Assembly: GCA_025094145.1 (NCBI GenBank)
Contig: JALLLS010000008.1
Coordinates: forward strand, 310,001-374,000
Reading direction: 5' to 3'
From: Spinellus fusiger
Lineage: Eukaryota > Mucoromycota > Mucoromycetes > Mucorales > Phycomycetaceae
Length of the DNA: 64,000 nt
The notes under the pieces are model-generated. The model was not told the origin of the DNA and did no database searches. It saw only the letters and a program-made list of their open reading frames with translations. Of this stretch, positions 35,831 to 47,723 are shown piece by piece. How positions within the stretch are numbered: position 1 is the stretch's first letter; each line of letters starts with the position of its first letter. Made by a program: the position numbers and the translations under genes.

Positions 35831-37881
35831 GAGCATAAGACCATCTTGATACGAGTAGGTTAGAGTTTATATCTATATCTTTGCATCACAACAAATGTTT
35901 ATTCTCAAACAATTTTAGTACCCCTTTTTATATGTATCCTCCTCAACCTTCTCGCCTATTTATTATTCTATTTACTAGTGTTTTTATTTATTTACTAGTA
36001 AAATATATAGCCAGGGCAACTATACATTAAACAGTATTTTTCTACTCTAAGATACATACTTACTTCTTAGAATAACTCTTATCTCTGTATTTTTCATCTG
36101 TCTGTCTGTTTATATTTATACTTTATCTTTTACTCAGTGTTTTATTTTTCTGTATTTGGACTCTTAATTGTCTTTTCAGTTGTTTCAATAATAATTCTAT
36201 ATATCAAACAAGAGCTGAAGGCTGTCATTGTGCTAAGATATTATTGATAATACCAAAGGAACATACAGATGGCCTTGCTGCCAAAATGCCATTGATCCCA
36301 AAGATAGTTATGTCGATTATTATACACTGATAACAAAGTATTATTTTCTACACATTGTATTGGATACCATTCTATAGAAGAAATAGATACAAAAAAGAAT
36401 GATATATTATTATGAATAACTAACTGTGAGCGATATATCTAGCTGATTAATATTTGTTTGGACGAGATGATTGATGGCTAATTTTCCTGCATATCTTATA
36501 GTCTTATAGACCTAACTCACAGAGATCAGTTCATCATTGAATAACTCATTTAAGAATGAAATTACAGATTCCTTCAAAACAACTCTAGGCCCTTCAACAC
36601 TATTTGAAGAACCTTTCTTAGAATCCTTCTCAAGACATTTCTCAACAAGATGCTGATTAGATGCCAGGCTATTCTAAGTGACCTAAGGTACCTGTAAATA
36701 CATCAGCCGTCTTAACCCTTGCCAAGGAAAAAGAAAGGATGTCTACCTCTCTTTACTCTTTGGCTTTAAATTATCCGAGGTTTTCTCTAGTTTTATACTT
36801 TTCTTTTGTTCTTTTTATTCCAACATAGTGTTCTCTGTTTGCTGTAGATTCTATATTAAAAGTCATCTATTTATTATTATTAAAATAAAATGTGTATCAA
36901 TGATATAGATATATATATTATGCTTGTTGTTTTGGCAGGTGCTATACTTTTCATCTAATACAAATAAAGAACTCGTTCTAATACTCTTTACAATATTCTG
37001 TTCATATTTAACACGTTTAAGCTTTACTGCCAGTGACATGAACCCAGGTCTCATTTTTTGGCCCAATAGGTGAATGTAAAAGACGTGTCTTCTAGATCTC
37101 TGAATCAAGAGGTATAATTTATAATCATTTTGTATATCTCATTCAATGTCAGGTTTTCTTGCTCCTATGTACGTTTATTATTCTTGTCAGAAGATTTGCA
37201 AAAAAAGAAAAGAAAAAAAAAAGAAAAGAAAAAAAAAAGACAGTGCTCAAGAATGTGAATAAATCATGATCCCCATCTACAAGTGATAGTAAAAACACAA
37301 AATATCCACTTTTGTTGTATCCTACAGTACTTATATAGAAGCGTATGTTCTTGTGTTGACTCTCTTGATGAGGTTTTATTTGTATCTATAGAAATGTTTT
37401 GTTAATGAATTTATCAATAAAAAGAGTGATCTTACTTTGTATTAAGAAGAGAATGAAATGTCCAAAGATATAGTATTACACTAAATGATAGAATAAAATA
37501 AGACTACATATCAGAATCTTATAACGAAGTGATAATGGAGTTTCTGTCATTTCACTTTGAGACTTGTATATTTATACTTGTAAAGACTACTACAACTCCT
37601 ATAATGTTCATTCAAATAAATAAAAATTTATTTAACTAATAAGAATATTCCTTAAAGAAAGACAGTGAAAATATCATAAAACACATATAAATATTTATAT
37701 ATCTATATAAAAGAGGGGGAAACATCATCACTATTCTCTTGCTACGAGTACTTTGGCTGGAAGCATGGGCGGAGTCTTATTGACTTACTCCACGCTGTCC
37801 TTTTTTCTTCTTCTTTTTTCTTCGCTTGCTTGGTTTTCACCCACCTTTCTCTCTCTCTACTGACACGGACACACAAGTGGC

Positions 37882-39216
37882 ATGAGCCAAAAACAATTAG
37901 GTAGACTACGAACATCAATGACAGAAGATGTTAGAACACAGCTAAGAATACCAACCTATTCTTGTCTCTAGATGCTACAACGCGCATTGTCGTTGCTGCG
38001 TTTTGGTGTGTTGTTCTTTTCGGCGTTCCTTTTTGGTGGAAGACAACAGAGGTTTACAGAGCAAGTTTACCACTAACAGAGATCGACATCTGGAAAACAT
38101 GGCAGGCAAGTGAAGAGAAACACATGCAGAGAGCAAGGAAAACATCTCAGAACACCCGTTCCAACCACACAATACTCATGTAAACTACCTCAGAACCACC
38201 AACTATCGCTACCAACCCATTTTATTCTTCACATTCCCTCTCCTTGGAAGTTTGATTCTTTGGAGATCCACCAACACCTGGAGTCAGTACGCAGGGATTT
38301 GTCCACTGCCCTTGATAATTCTCCATGTATTCATTTTCCTATTGTATTAACAGCTGAACCTTGGGAGGCATTGGCAGTGGGGCAAGGTAACATCCATCTC
38401 CAAACGCAATGGCCTTATAAGACTTCTTTCTCTTTCAAGATATTGAATCCCTTCTTGCACACAAGGGTGATGTTTCCATAGGCACCTATCATCTATACAT
38501 TGCCCCTGCACATCTCACTGCGCCCTATAAATACAATGTCACTCTGGGCATCCATCGCAACCACATCATACAAATGGACAAGATAGCACCCAGTAAGTTG
38601 GGATTCAGTGGAGTAGACGGCTCACACCATGGAACATTGCTTAGATACCATCAGCAATGCACTGCGCACTCTTTTACCACTTGTGTTCTTAAGAGACCAG
38701 CAGAATCTTAGCCAAATAGCATGTCACGGTGTAGAGAGTAACAAGGTGAATAGAAGAAACAAGAGAAAAGAAGACTCATGTAATATTAGCATGATATGAA
38801 CAGTATGAGAACCCTCAAGTATTCTCCTCGTTATCAAGTCACGTTTAGTCTAATGAACAACAATCCACGAGGCATTGCAGTCAACTGGGACATCCGAGAC
38901 GCCATGAAAAGTAAAGCAAGAGAAGAGTACGTGTACTAAGGATAGTCCATAGGCTATATTTATCCTTTCCTAGACCAGCTCTCTATTATATCGAACTTTA
39001 CAGTGGATTCTCAGGTAAAGCGTTATTATGCCTAGTAGTATGCCTATTAGAAACTCATTATGTCTGTATCCATCGATGGTTTAGGTACAACACTATGCTT
39101 CTTTGTCAATGAAGCCTCAATTCATGGCAAGAGTGGAAAAGCCTGATTACTATTACTTTGAGCCTGAACACCTTCCCCACTTTATCAACTCTGCTGAATG
39201 GAACTTGGGTAAGAAA

Positions 39217-39260
<44 letters not shown>

Positions 39261-40232
39261 GCTACACTGATATTGTGAATAGCATCCACAATTTCATCCT
39301 ATCCAACCATCAACTTTATTCTATATGTGCCTTCTCCTGACGAAATGCCTCTTCGGATCCACGATACTCATGGTATATATTACTGCTATTACTATTATGA
39401 TTATTACCAAAAGAAAGAACATGTACTTATATGCATGCCTGCATTAGGAGAGCCTTTGATGAGTAATGCATTTTTGGTGCCACAGTGGGGTGGTGTCGCC
39501 ATCAAAAACCCACCTAAAAAGACACTTGCTTCACAACAGTATCATTTAACAAAGAAAGACCTTCAGCCTATGATGAGAATCTTTGTAGCCCAGTTACGAA
39601 GTCTCTTAGGAATAGCAGACATGGATAGCAAAACACAGCACATGGTAAGTGTACTGGAATGACAGTAACACCATGATGCTTGGCATTCACAAAGGATGAT
39701 TCCATGTACAGCCTCCCTTTATGAATGCTACGTTCCTTGTCTCTCCAATGACAGGCATCACCACTCTAGAAAAAGACCAATTAATTCGACATCGCACAGT
39801 AGAGAATATGGCCAATGCAATTGCCACTCTTCATTCTCTTAAGCAGCTTGTCACTGAGATCCCAAAGATGGTGGTACTTGATCATATTGCTGACAAGGCA
39901 AGTCATTCTTCCGATAAGATCAGTGTGTTGATGGTGTATGTTTCTTTGAATAGGTCCAGCAATCATTGGCCGCATTGCAGTCTGCCTGTGAATCCATTAA
40001 CCAGGGCCACTATACACCAGCCCTCCAATACTCCATTGAGGCCATTGAGCTGTCTGAAAAGGCATTCTTTGATCCCACCATGGTGTCCATGCTTTACTTC
40101 CCAGATGAGCATAAATATGCCATTTACATGCCATTGTTTATACCTATTTCTGTTCCACTTGTCATGACCTTATTGAAGGAACTGAAAAAAATAACAAGAA
40201 AAAGAAAGGAGGGTGAACCAAAAGCAGATTAA
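37882..40232 (+). CDS. GPI17: GPI transamidase subunit PIG-S (Gpi17)
   Basis: A 545-residue ER membrane protein from twelve exons (starting 37882-37900, 37972-38105, 38194-38386, 38440-38592, 38645-38745, 38790-38910, 38974-39014, 39085-39208, 39283-39372, 39448-39644, 39712-39897, ending 39954-40232). Landmarks matching human PIGS: first helix FGVPFWWKTTEVYRASLPL, YQVTFSLMNNNPRGIAVNWD, QLSIISNFTVDSQ, SSYPTINFILYVPSPDEMPL, SNAFLVPQWGGVAIKNPP, RIFVAQLRSLLGI, HRTVENMANAIATLHSLKQL, SEKAFFDPTMVSMLYFPDEH and the last helix KYAIYMPLFIPISVPLVMTL with a basic KKITRKRK tail. It works in the complex that attaches GPI anchors to proteins such as the two GPI-type proteins in this window. Two introns (38106-38193 and 39898-39953) start with GCAAGT. 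Confidence 0.95.
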
Positions 40233-41092
40233 ACTACTACTTCTTACTATTCTTTATTGTCTTTTTCTTCTCGTATGCTTTATCATCCTACAGTCAAGTC
40301 AAAAGGAATATCACCTTGAGAAGGACATTCATGCATTGAAGTTGGTAGTGGAATCCCCTGAGCTTCTTTATCTCCCCTACTTAAATCCTACAATGATTTA
40401 TCCTTCAAAGAAAGACATTACAAGTTGTTATATTCCCACATAGGACAGTGTAATAAGAGACACCACATACTATAGAGAGAAAATCCAGTGAATCATTCAG
40501 AACCCCTATTTATATCCAATGGAGCATGCTTGGATCTGTCTGAAGCAGACTGTCTTGGAGCATGCTTGGATCTGTCTGAAGCAGACTGTCTTGGAGCATG
40601 CTTGGATCTGTCTGAAGCAGACTGTCTTGGAGCATGCTTGGATCTGTCTGAAGCAGACTGTCTGCCTGTGTTAGGGCAATCTACACAAGGAAACAGTCAT
40701 TGAACACAGACTTGGCTTTGGAATAAAGGGTATTTCCTAAACACCACAACATCCCCATGATCAGTATAGGAGCAGATGCATAAGACTGTGGTAGCTACAA
40801 AGAGTGGCATTACAAAGTGTTGATTTACTTTGATAATAAAAGCTTTTATTTTGTACAAAACACTCTTTTCTTTGATTATTGAGAGTTTAAGGTCTATATC
40901 TCACAGGTTCATGAAGTTATAGCACTATGAAAGTGGAGGCATGCAAGTTGGAAGAAGAAAAAGCCACCAAGGATCTGAAAGTGTGCATTCTTTTATGTAC
41001 CCTCGGCTTAATTACGCCTTGAGCGTTTATTTTTACGCATACCGTTCTATTATTATTGTTATTGGAGAAAAGAAAGATGCCTGGATGAGTTA
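40233..41092. other. Intergenic region with 36-base minisatellite
   Basis: About 860 bases between the convergent PIG-S and neuroguidin genes. It contains a short open frame directly downstream of PIG-S (40290-40443) and the four-copy repeat listed separately. No confident gene. Confidence 0.5.
40528..40664. repeat. Four-copy 36-base minisatellite
   Basis: A 36-base unit (GGAGCATGCTTGGATCTGTC...) is repeated four times essentially without change. It is open in all frames read: on the plus strand it would encode GACLDLSEADCL four times, on the minus strand DSLLQTDPSMLQ four times. A possible minus-strand two-exon reading starts near 40810, but its donor is weak, so coding is not called. Confidence 0.85.
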
Positions 41093-42423
41093 TCATGGAT
41101 ACCAAATGTGTGCCCTGACAATTACCTCATTATCACCATGGCTGTTTTCTGCACGCTGTTTCTTTCTGTTCAAGACATTTCTAAAGCGCTGATTTTCCTG
41201 CTCTTCAACATCTTGGATACCCGTCAGATTACTGAAATCATTGAGATTCTAGAATGCATGATAAGTACACGGACTGCTTCCTCTTTTTCTTACATCAAAT
41301 TCACTCTCAAATCTCATCTTGTTCTTTGACTGCATGCGTTTCTTCTCTTTACGGGTGACAGCAAGACGAACATAGTTGTTTTCTTCGTATTTACTCTTCT
41401 CTGCAATCAAGCTATCCACACGATCACCATACCCGGTGCCTTCATTCACACCACCATGAACATCAATCTCTTCTGGTGTCTCGTTCATCTCCTGCATCAG
41501 ATCCTTCAGCACTCTTGATCGTGAAGCCTTTTCTTTCAATCTCTCTTCATTTCTTTCATTCTTGGATCTCTTGTCTTTATCAATGTCGTAGTTGACAGGA
41601 GCCAACTTGGGAGGTCTGTAAACACCAGTCTTGTCATCCATAGCATCTGTGGGTAGGGTGGTTTAGTATGAATAAAAGAACACTTGTGGCTGGTATAAGC
41701 CTACCTTCATCTTCCTCCTCCTCCTCTTCATTCTTACTGAGGAGGTTCATAGGATTAGGCTTGAAAGCAAGAGGATCATTTGCTAAATAGAAAGAAAGAA
41801 AAGAAAAGAAAATGAACAATAATAAGTCCAGTCAGCAACACTGTATATCTTCAAAGAACAGAGTATCTACTCCTTCCCGTCGTTGTACTTTCTTCTTACC
41901 CACAGCAGTAGCACCCGAGACTGTTCCTGTCTCATTCTTCTGAGTCCCCATCACTGCTGTACGGACAAGTTTATCGATCTGATACTTTAGCTTGGCCTCA
42001 ATGGGCTTCATCTTATCGAGATGAACACGCAGCTCGACCAAATTGCCAATCACAGGGTGGTTCTCTACTTGTTTGCCGGATAACTTGAGGTGGGCGTAGA
42101 AAGTGAGTTGAAGGAGGTATTGAACCATGATGTGGTATTTGACTTCCAGAAATGATACACCCTTGGAGGTCTTGATCTCACCGTCAGCCAACTTTTTCAT
42201 AATAGGTTGGAGTTGCATTTTCAGCTCATTGGTCTTGGCTTTTAGATCCAGTATAAGTTTGGTCAGAGGGCTTCTCTCTGTACAAAGAAAAATAAAATAA
42301 AAAATAAAGAAAAAAAAGAAGCAGGTCAGTCGAGACTTCTTCTGGGTAAAGTATGAATTCACACTTACCTGATACCTCCCTAGTCTTCTCATTAGACTTG
42401 TGAGTCACAACAGCAGCAGACAT
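41093..42423 (-). CDS. LCP5: Neuroguidin/Lcp5 (Sas10/Utp3 family), small-subunit processome
   Basis: A 341-residue nucleolar protein, exons 42423-42369, 42277-41900, 41782-41705, 41646-41271 and 41231-41093. The Sas10/Utp3 domain fills exon 2: SPLTKLILDLKAKTNELKMQ, LEVKYHIMVQYLLQLTFYAH, then KLKYQIDKLVRTAV. Exon 3 holds ANDPLAFKPNPMNLLSK followed by an acidic run. Exon 4 has VYRPPKLAPVNYDIDKDKRS, KEKASRSRVLKDLMQEMNET and NNYVRLAVTRKEKKR, diagnostic of neuroguidin/Lcp5. It binds the 18S rRNA precursor processing machinery. Exon 2's donor is GTAAGA at 41899, giving AVANDPLAF; the longer open frame beyond it is intronic. The last exon (NLTGIQDVEEQENQRFRNVL...) is by frame; the exact stop (TGA at 41093) is less certain because another donor lies shortly before it. 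Confidence 0.9.
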
Positions 42424-43221
42424 GGAATCAATGACAAAGTGTTGATGTCAACTCCAAGAGACAGGTCAAAAAAATATACATTGACACAGGATTCGCAGTC
42501 ACAGAACTCTGCTGGCCATGCGCACTTTTCTGATAGTGAAGCTCTCCATTGTTCTCTACACACCAGGAGATTTTTCTGGCTTTTAGGCGGGGATATATCC
42601 TTCCTTTTACGTCTAAAATTTTCTTGCCTTTTATGGAAATGTATTTAAAATCAAAGGTTTGCAAGTATCTAAATAATTATTTCCTTTTGTGGAATATCTC
42701 AATATCAAATTGTATTATCAATAGAATATATTGTTTATGAATACATAATTTATTTTTGCTCCTTTCCAAATCTATGTCATTTCTAAACAATTGTATTTCG
42801 ACTATTTCCCTTTATATCCTAAAGACCTCCAGGTGTGTACCAAAGAGCTCATCCACTTTACCCATGGCTGTAGTCTATTTCCTGTGCTTGGAATATTACA
42901 ATAGAATATTATATATATTTAATACATAGGATACACAATAAAATAACACTCATGGTGTGCAGTGTTACCAGTAAAAAAATAAAGAAAGAGAGAAAGAAAG
43001 AGAGAGCATTGTATCCAAGTCCATAGATCTAAATTACAGAATGAATTGACAGCAGTATCAGACTACGTTTGTTCTCCTTTTTCTTTGATATCTGTTCTAT
43101 TGTACCTGTATCATTGCCAAAGAACAAGAGAAGGATAAACACTCCACTGCTCTCAAAGGCCACTTTTGTCTGTTGTTGGACTGACATTTTCTTTATTCTT
43201 TATTATAATTCATCTGTATTT
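42424..43221. other. Divergent intergenic region containing a repeat copy
   Basis: Apart from the dispersed repeat, it contains only AT-rich sequence and an AAAGAGAG run near 42978-43008. It should hold the promoters of neuroguidin and of the small Cys-rich gene. Confidence 0.45.
42575..42860 (+). repeat. Dispersed repeat, longest copy
   Basis: Contains in one piece the modules seen separately near 8650-8815 and 9868-9965, ending with TATCCTAAAGACCTCCAGGTGTGTA. No coding capacity. It starts ~150 bases upstream of the neuroguidin start codon, so it may sit in that gene's promoter. Confidence 0.6.
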
Positions 43222-43609
43222 ATGTTTCTCAATGGCAGATACAATTACCAATGGACTGTTCATAAGGAGACATTGATAGCAGCAATGGATCAGTGGCATT
43301 TGATACCAACACACACACACACACACACTCTCTCTAGGCTGTGTGCTGGTGGAGGGGTCTTCCCACTGCCATGGATCTACAGGTAATATACACATTTAGA
43401 GAGAACAGAGACAGCTTTTATAGAGAATGCAAGTGCGTTCATGTCCCTGTGCACTGAGCCCATGCCTTACCTGCAGCAAAAACAAACAAGCATGTGTGGA
43501 TCCACGAGTCGTCTGTTCTATCCCACTTGGTTACACTACATTCACTGAACTGGGATATAGGTTGGACCGCCAAAAAGAAAGCGAAGAAGGAGTTCATTTG
43601 AATGGTTAA
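43222..43609 (+). CDS. Small Cys-rich protein, unknown
   Basis: Exons 43222-43292, 43338-43382 and 43426-43609 splice in frame to 99 residues. The protein reads MFLNGRYNYQWTVHKETLIA, then AMDQLCAGGGVFPLPWIYRM and QVRSCPCALSPCLTCSKNKQ, with eight cysteines in the middle third, then VVCSIPLGYTTFTELGYRLD and a charged end. The splicing removes an (AC)n-containing intron of 45 bases, and the junctions restore a smooth reading, which supports it. I know no family with CPCALSPCLTC. No signal peptide is clear if the start is right; an upstream start (43069) would add a hydrophobic N-terminus. Could be a partial gene or a novel small protein. Confidence 0.42.
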
Positions 43610-44320
43610 ATTTACAGTCGTTGCTAGGTGATAAATTAGTCAAACCCTAAAGTTTCATTGCCTAGTGACCAAGCCATTTTCCAGGGGAATTGATCTCATA
43701 AAAGTCACTTTTGCCTGACAACCACCTCAATGCACTACTGTCTGTTGCCCTCCCCCTTCCTCACAGCCATGCATTCCCACTCTGAAGGAAGCTCGTTCTA
43801 CCTAAAATAGACCACCCACAGAAATAGATGACACTGAAATGGATATACACGTGGTGGTAATTCGGAGTTATAATAATGCTGTTACTGCTATTTCCCAGCC
43901 GAGACTTATCTTTTTTCTGCTAATTACCTGATGGGCTGTATTTTCTTATTCAGTGCTGATGAGTGGAGACGAGAAAGAAGGAAACAAAAAAAAGGGTAGA
44001 AAACTCAGATTACCTTTTCCAACCCATTCTTTTTTTATTGCTTTCTCTTTACTTTTGACCCTTATTCTTGTTCATTCTGACCCTTTCTACCCTTTCTCTA
44101 TATTTTTTTTTACAGTGGTTCAATAACAGTACAATAACAGTACAATAACAGTACAATAACAGTACAATAACAGTACAATAACAGTACAATAACACACACA
44201 CAATATATATATATAAGCTCATCTCCAAAGTGAAGAGACTTCATTAGTGTCAATAATCCCGTGCTTGTCTTGCTCGGTCTCTCCCTTCATTCATCTACAT
44301 TTGCTTCATTCCCTTTCACC
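43610..44320. promoter_or_regulatory. Upstream region of the kelch gene
   Basis: About 700 bases; it contains an 11-base tandem repeat (listed) and a TATATATATATAAG run at about 44204-44217, some 105 bases before the kelch start codon, that could act as a TATA region. Confidence 0.4.
44125..44193. repeat. 11-base tandem repeat (AACAGTACAAT)n
   Basis: Six to seven perfect copies of AACAGTACAAT, followed by an (AC)n and (TA)n run. Confidence 0.9.
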
Positions 44321-47300
44321 ATGGCCATCTTTTCCAAGCTTACAAAAAGCACCGAGAAAACCATCTTTCCTTGGACACAGCGAAAGTTGGGTGGCACTAG
44401 CAATACACTTCCAAGATATGGTCATGCTGCCACTGCCTTGGCTTCTGATCACGTGGCTATCTTTGGTGGTATTCATCAAGGATCCACTAAGAAAGATCTT
44501 GTCTTTATTGATACAAGTAAGGCATTCCAACCTCCTTCCCCCTTTTTATTATTTATTATTTATTATTGATACTACCCTAATGTATGTATGTATATGTGTA
44601 TTAATAGACGACTGTCTCTGTAGATAATCTCTCTGCCAGCTGTGTCAATACATTTGGAGATGTGCCCAATTCAAGAAGCTATCCTATTCTTGTCACTATA
44701 GGAAGTTTTATATTGAGTAAAGTTTGTTATAGCATAGATAGACGATTTTTATTCTTGTTTTGGCTGATACACTGTACATTGGGGTTTTCTAGTGTATGGT
44801 GGCGAGCCTACTGGCACAGACGATCGATGGGATCCCAATTTCTATATCTTCAACCAAAGTAAGTAGAGGCAGAAGATGAGAAACTCATTTACAAATGACT
44901 GTAAAAGTGTGAAATGTGATATTTACATGGATTCTCTTTCTTCTGTATCTTTGTGTGCATCTATCTACCTACCTACCCACCTACCTACCTATCTTAGGCT
45001 CAAGACAATGGGTGCGTGTCCAAATGGAAGGTGCCTTGCCTACTGAACGCTCTGGACATTCTGCATTTGCTACCAATGGCGTTGTTTACATATGGGGTGG
45101 ACAACGTTCAGGACGCTACTTGAACGACCTTTTGGCATTTAATACCAGTCATTGTAAGTGAATGCATAAGAAAGAGACAGCGACTAAGTGTTTGTGTTGG
45201 GGAATCAGATCCTGCCAATCCACGCTGGGAATTCCTTACTGCGTTAAATGCTGGTCCTTCAGGAAGAGCAGGCCATGTTTCTGTAATTTACGATAACAAG
45301 TTCTACATGTAAGGCATTGTATGGCTTGTTTTATTAGTATAGAATGCACCATTCATAGTGCTGCATTTAGATTTGGAGGTACAGATGGCGATCATTTGTA
45401 CAACGACATTTGGTGCTTTGATTTCCAGACCCAACTATGGGCTCCAGTGCCTGCTGCTGGTTATATTCCAGTCCCTCGCAAAGGATGTTCCTCGTGTCTA
45501 ATGGATGATGTGCTGTATGTCAATGGCGGTCAAGCAGCAGATGGACAGTTTCTTGGTGATTTGTGTGCATTTAAAATCAAAAGTAAGCTCCTCCCGTCTA
45601 TCCACCAGCACATGAGATTAATGTAGTCTAGCCCAACGATGGTATATGTTCCAGAATATGGGTCCTGCTCCTGCACCTCGTCGTGGGTTAACAATGACAG
45701 CTGTGCGTGAAAAGATGCTTGTAGTAGGTGGTGAATCAGGACAGACAAAATTAGAAGATGCTTCCATGGGATTTGTGCTGGACAGCGCCAAGATTAGATA
45801 TCCTTCTGAGGCGGTAGTGCAGGCACCACCAGCTCCCAGCCTTTCTTCAGCTTCATCTCATTCACTCGTGGATTCTGAAATGGGTCCCAGTTCCTTATCG
45901 TTGAGCTCAACTACACCCTCACAAACTGCTGTTCGTACTATCATCCCACCAACACAACCTCAGACATCCCCAAATACAAATCCCAGTCCTCTAGCACTGC
46001 AGACAGACGCACCAATAAAGCTGAGCATCAATCCCAATAGTAACTATCATCAGCAAGAGGCGGAATCTCCTCTTTCTTCTGATGTACAGTCATCCTCTGC
46101 CTCGGTACCTGAATCTTCCCTACAAAAGACACCCGTAGAAACTATTCCACAGCAGGTAAATATACATCGTCTCTTTCTTTGGTGGGGGAGACAGTGGCTC
46201 ATCTCTGTTGTAATGCATAGGCTGTTAAACCACCACGCCATAATGCAGTCCCTGAAGCTGCTCTGCGTCGACCTCGCGCTGTGTCGCCCATGCTCAACCT
46301 CGAAGGAGACTCCAATATCACTAATCACCGTTACGCCGCCTCTCTCTCTCCCATCTCTCCTGCAGAATCCACAGACCACTCTTTATTGGGACATTCCTAT
46401 GCACAGCGTCTTCTAGGATCCCGTGGAGGAGAAGATGGATCCACAGACTCCCTTGATCGCGTGTCAACAGGAAACACAACCCCTGTTCGTCCCCACCCAC
46501 CTCGCCATCCTTATGGTCCTCTTTCTCCACCCCCACGACCCTCACGCGAAGGTGTCAATCTTGCTAATCCCTATAGCCAACCCCTCCTCCAAAGCAACGA
46601 GCCTCTGTTGGACACATCTACAGAAGACACACCTGTCCAACCCTCCACCACCACCACCCCCTCTTCCCCCTCATCTATTGACACTGAACACCTTACAACA
46701 AGTGTTGAACATCTTGCCCGTACAAGGAGAGCAGATATGTTCCTTGAAGAGAAAAACACCCTGCTAAAAGAGATAAAGACACGCGACCAGACCATCCATG
46801 ACATGAAGAAAAAGGAACAGTGGTGGCGCACAGAAGTATCCTTGGCACGAAAGCAATATGCCATGCAGGGAAATCCAACAGACCAAGGGCCAGAAGCAGA
46901 CGAGGCCATGTTGATGGCACTGGTGGACCTGCAAGATGAGAAACGAGTGCTGTTTGAACAATTAGTAGCGATGAAGTCTGAATTACGGAATGTGCGTGCT
47001 AGCATTGGCCAACAAGTACAGCCCATGTCTGAGAAGCTGAATCAGGCAGACCTTATGCGTACAGCAGCACTACAGGAGGCTGCCTACTTCAAGTCCAAAT
47101 ACCTTGCCCTCAAGTCTCGTCAAACAAATGATCTTGTTGCAGTAGAAACAGAGCGGGCTTCTCTACTAGAAAAGAGACTGACGCTTGTCCTCAAGGAGAA
47201 TGAGAGCAATGGTAAATTACTCCTGCAGCTTCAGCGTAGAGCACAGCATGATCATTCTGCGCGGGTGTCTGCAGAAGAGCGGGCCAAGGAAGCCCATGAA

Positions 47301-47723
47301 AGAGCAGAAGAAGCACAAGAGGCCCATCAGCGTGCGTTGGAGGAACTGTCAGTATGGCATGGACGTACAACACGGGTCGAAGCCCAGATGCGGGAGAATA
47401 CAGCCAAGATGGCAGAATTAACCCAGCAGTTAGCAGAGGCTTTATCTGTGCAGGCGGATGCTCATACACACCAGAATATATCAGAAGTTCAACTAAAGGT
47501 GTCGCAGTTGGAGGCAGCCAATCTAAAATCACGCAATGAGGCGGCTACCCTAAAACAGCGGCTGGCTGAGAGTCTAGATGACATTGCACGTCTTCGTACC
47601 CTATTGAATGAGCGGGAGGAATCCTTATTAGAGGCGACAAGGAACCTGGAGGATTCAGAAATTCAATTGAGCATGATGAAGGAAGCCATGAGCCAAAAGT
47701 TCACTACTACGCGTGCTTATTAA
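44321..47723 (+). CDS. Kelch-repeat and coiled-coil polarity protein (Tea1/Tea3-like)
   Basis: A 949-residue protein from eight exons: 44321-44516, 44624-44716, 44793-44858, 44998-45153, 45209-45308, 45371-45582, 45632-46155 and 46221-47723. The first ~330 residues form a kelch propeller: AIFGGIHQGSTKKDLVFID, MYGGEPTGTDDRW, VVYIWGGQRSGRYLNDLLAF, YIFGGTDGDHLYNDIWCFD, VLYVNGGQAADGQFLGDLCAF and MLVVGGESG are the glycine-doublet blades. A Ser/Pro/Thr-rich linker follows, and from about residue 600 to the end a long coiled coil (LEEKNTLLKEIKTRDQTIHD through NLEDSEIQLSMMKEAM). This layout is that of fission yeast Tea1/Tea3 and Aspergillus KelA, which mark cell ends and bind microtubule tips; a hyphal polarity role is inferred. 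The long last exon has no intron. Confidence 0.9.

Larger units (their letters stand above)
33424..37881. other. Gene-poor 4.5 kb with transposon remnants
   Basis: No intact gene. It contains a reverse-oriented piece of the dispersed repeat (about 33560-33650), an ATG-less open frame near 34602-34803, a Tc1/mariner-like relic (35460-35830), a minus-strand open frame 37108-36863 of unknown origin, and an A-rich GAAAAAAAA run (37200-37240). Confidence 0.5.

Noticed and set aside
36863..37108. Minus-strand frame starting MIQRSRRHVFYIHLLGQKMR
   Set aside because: No family recognised, second half is AT-rich low complexity; possible transposon scrap only.
40213..40443. Hydrophobic open frame overlapping the PIG-S stop
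   Set aside because: Starts from GTG inside PIG-S and has no homology; more likely 3' UTR.
41108..41329. Plus-strand frame reading like a membrane helix (DNYLIITMAVFCTLFLSVQD)
   Set aside because: It is antisense to the last exons of neuroguidin, whose reading is supported by family motifs.
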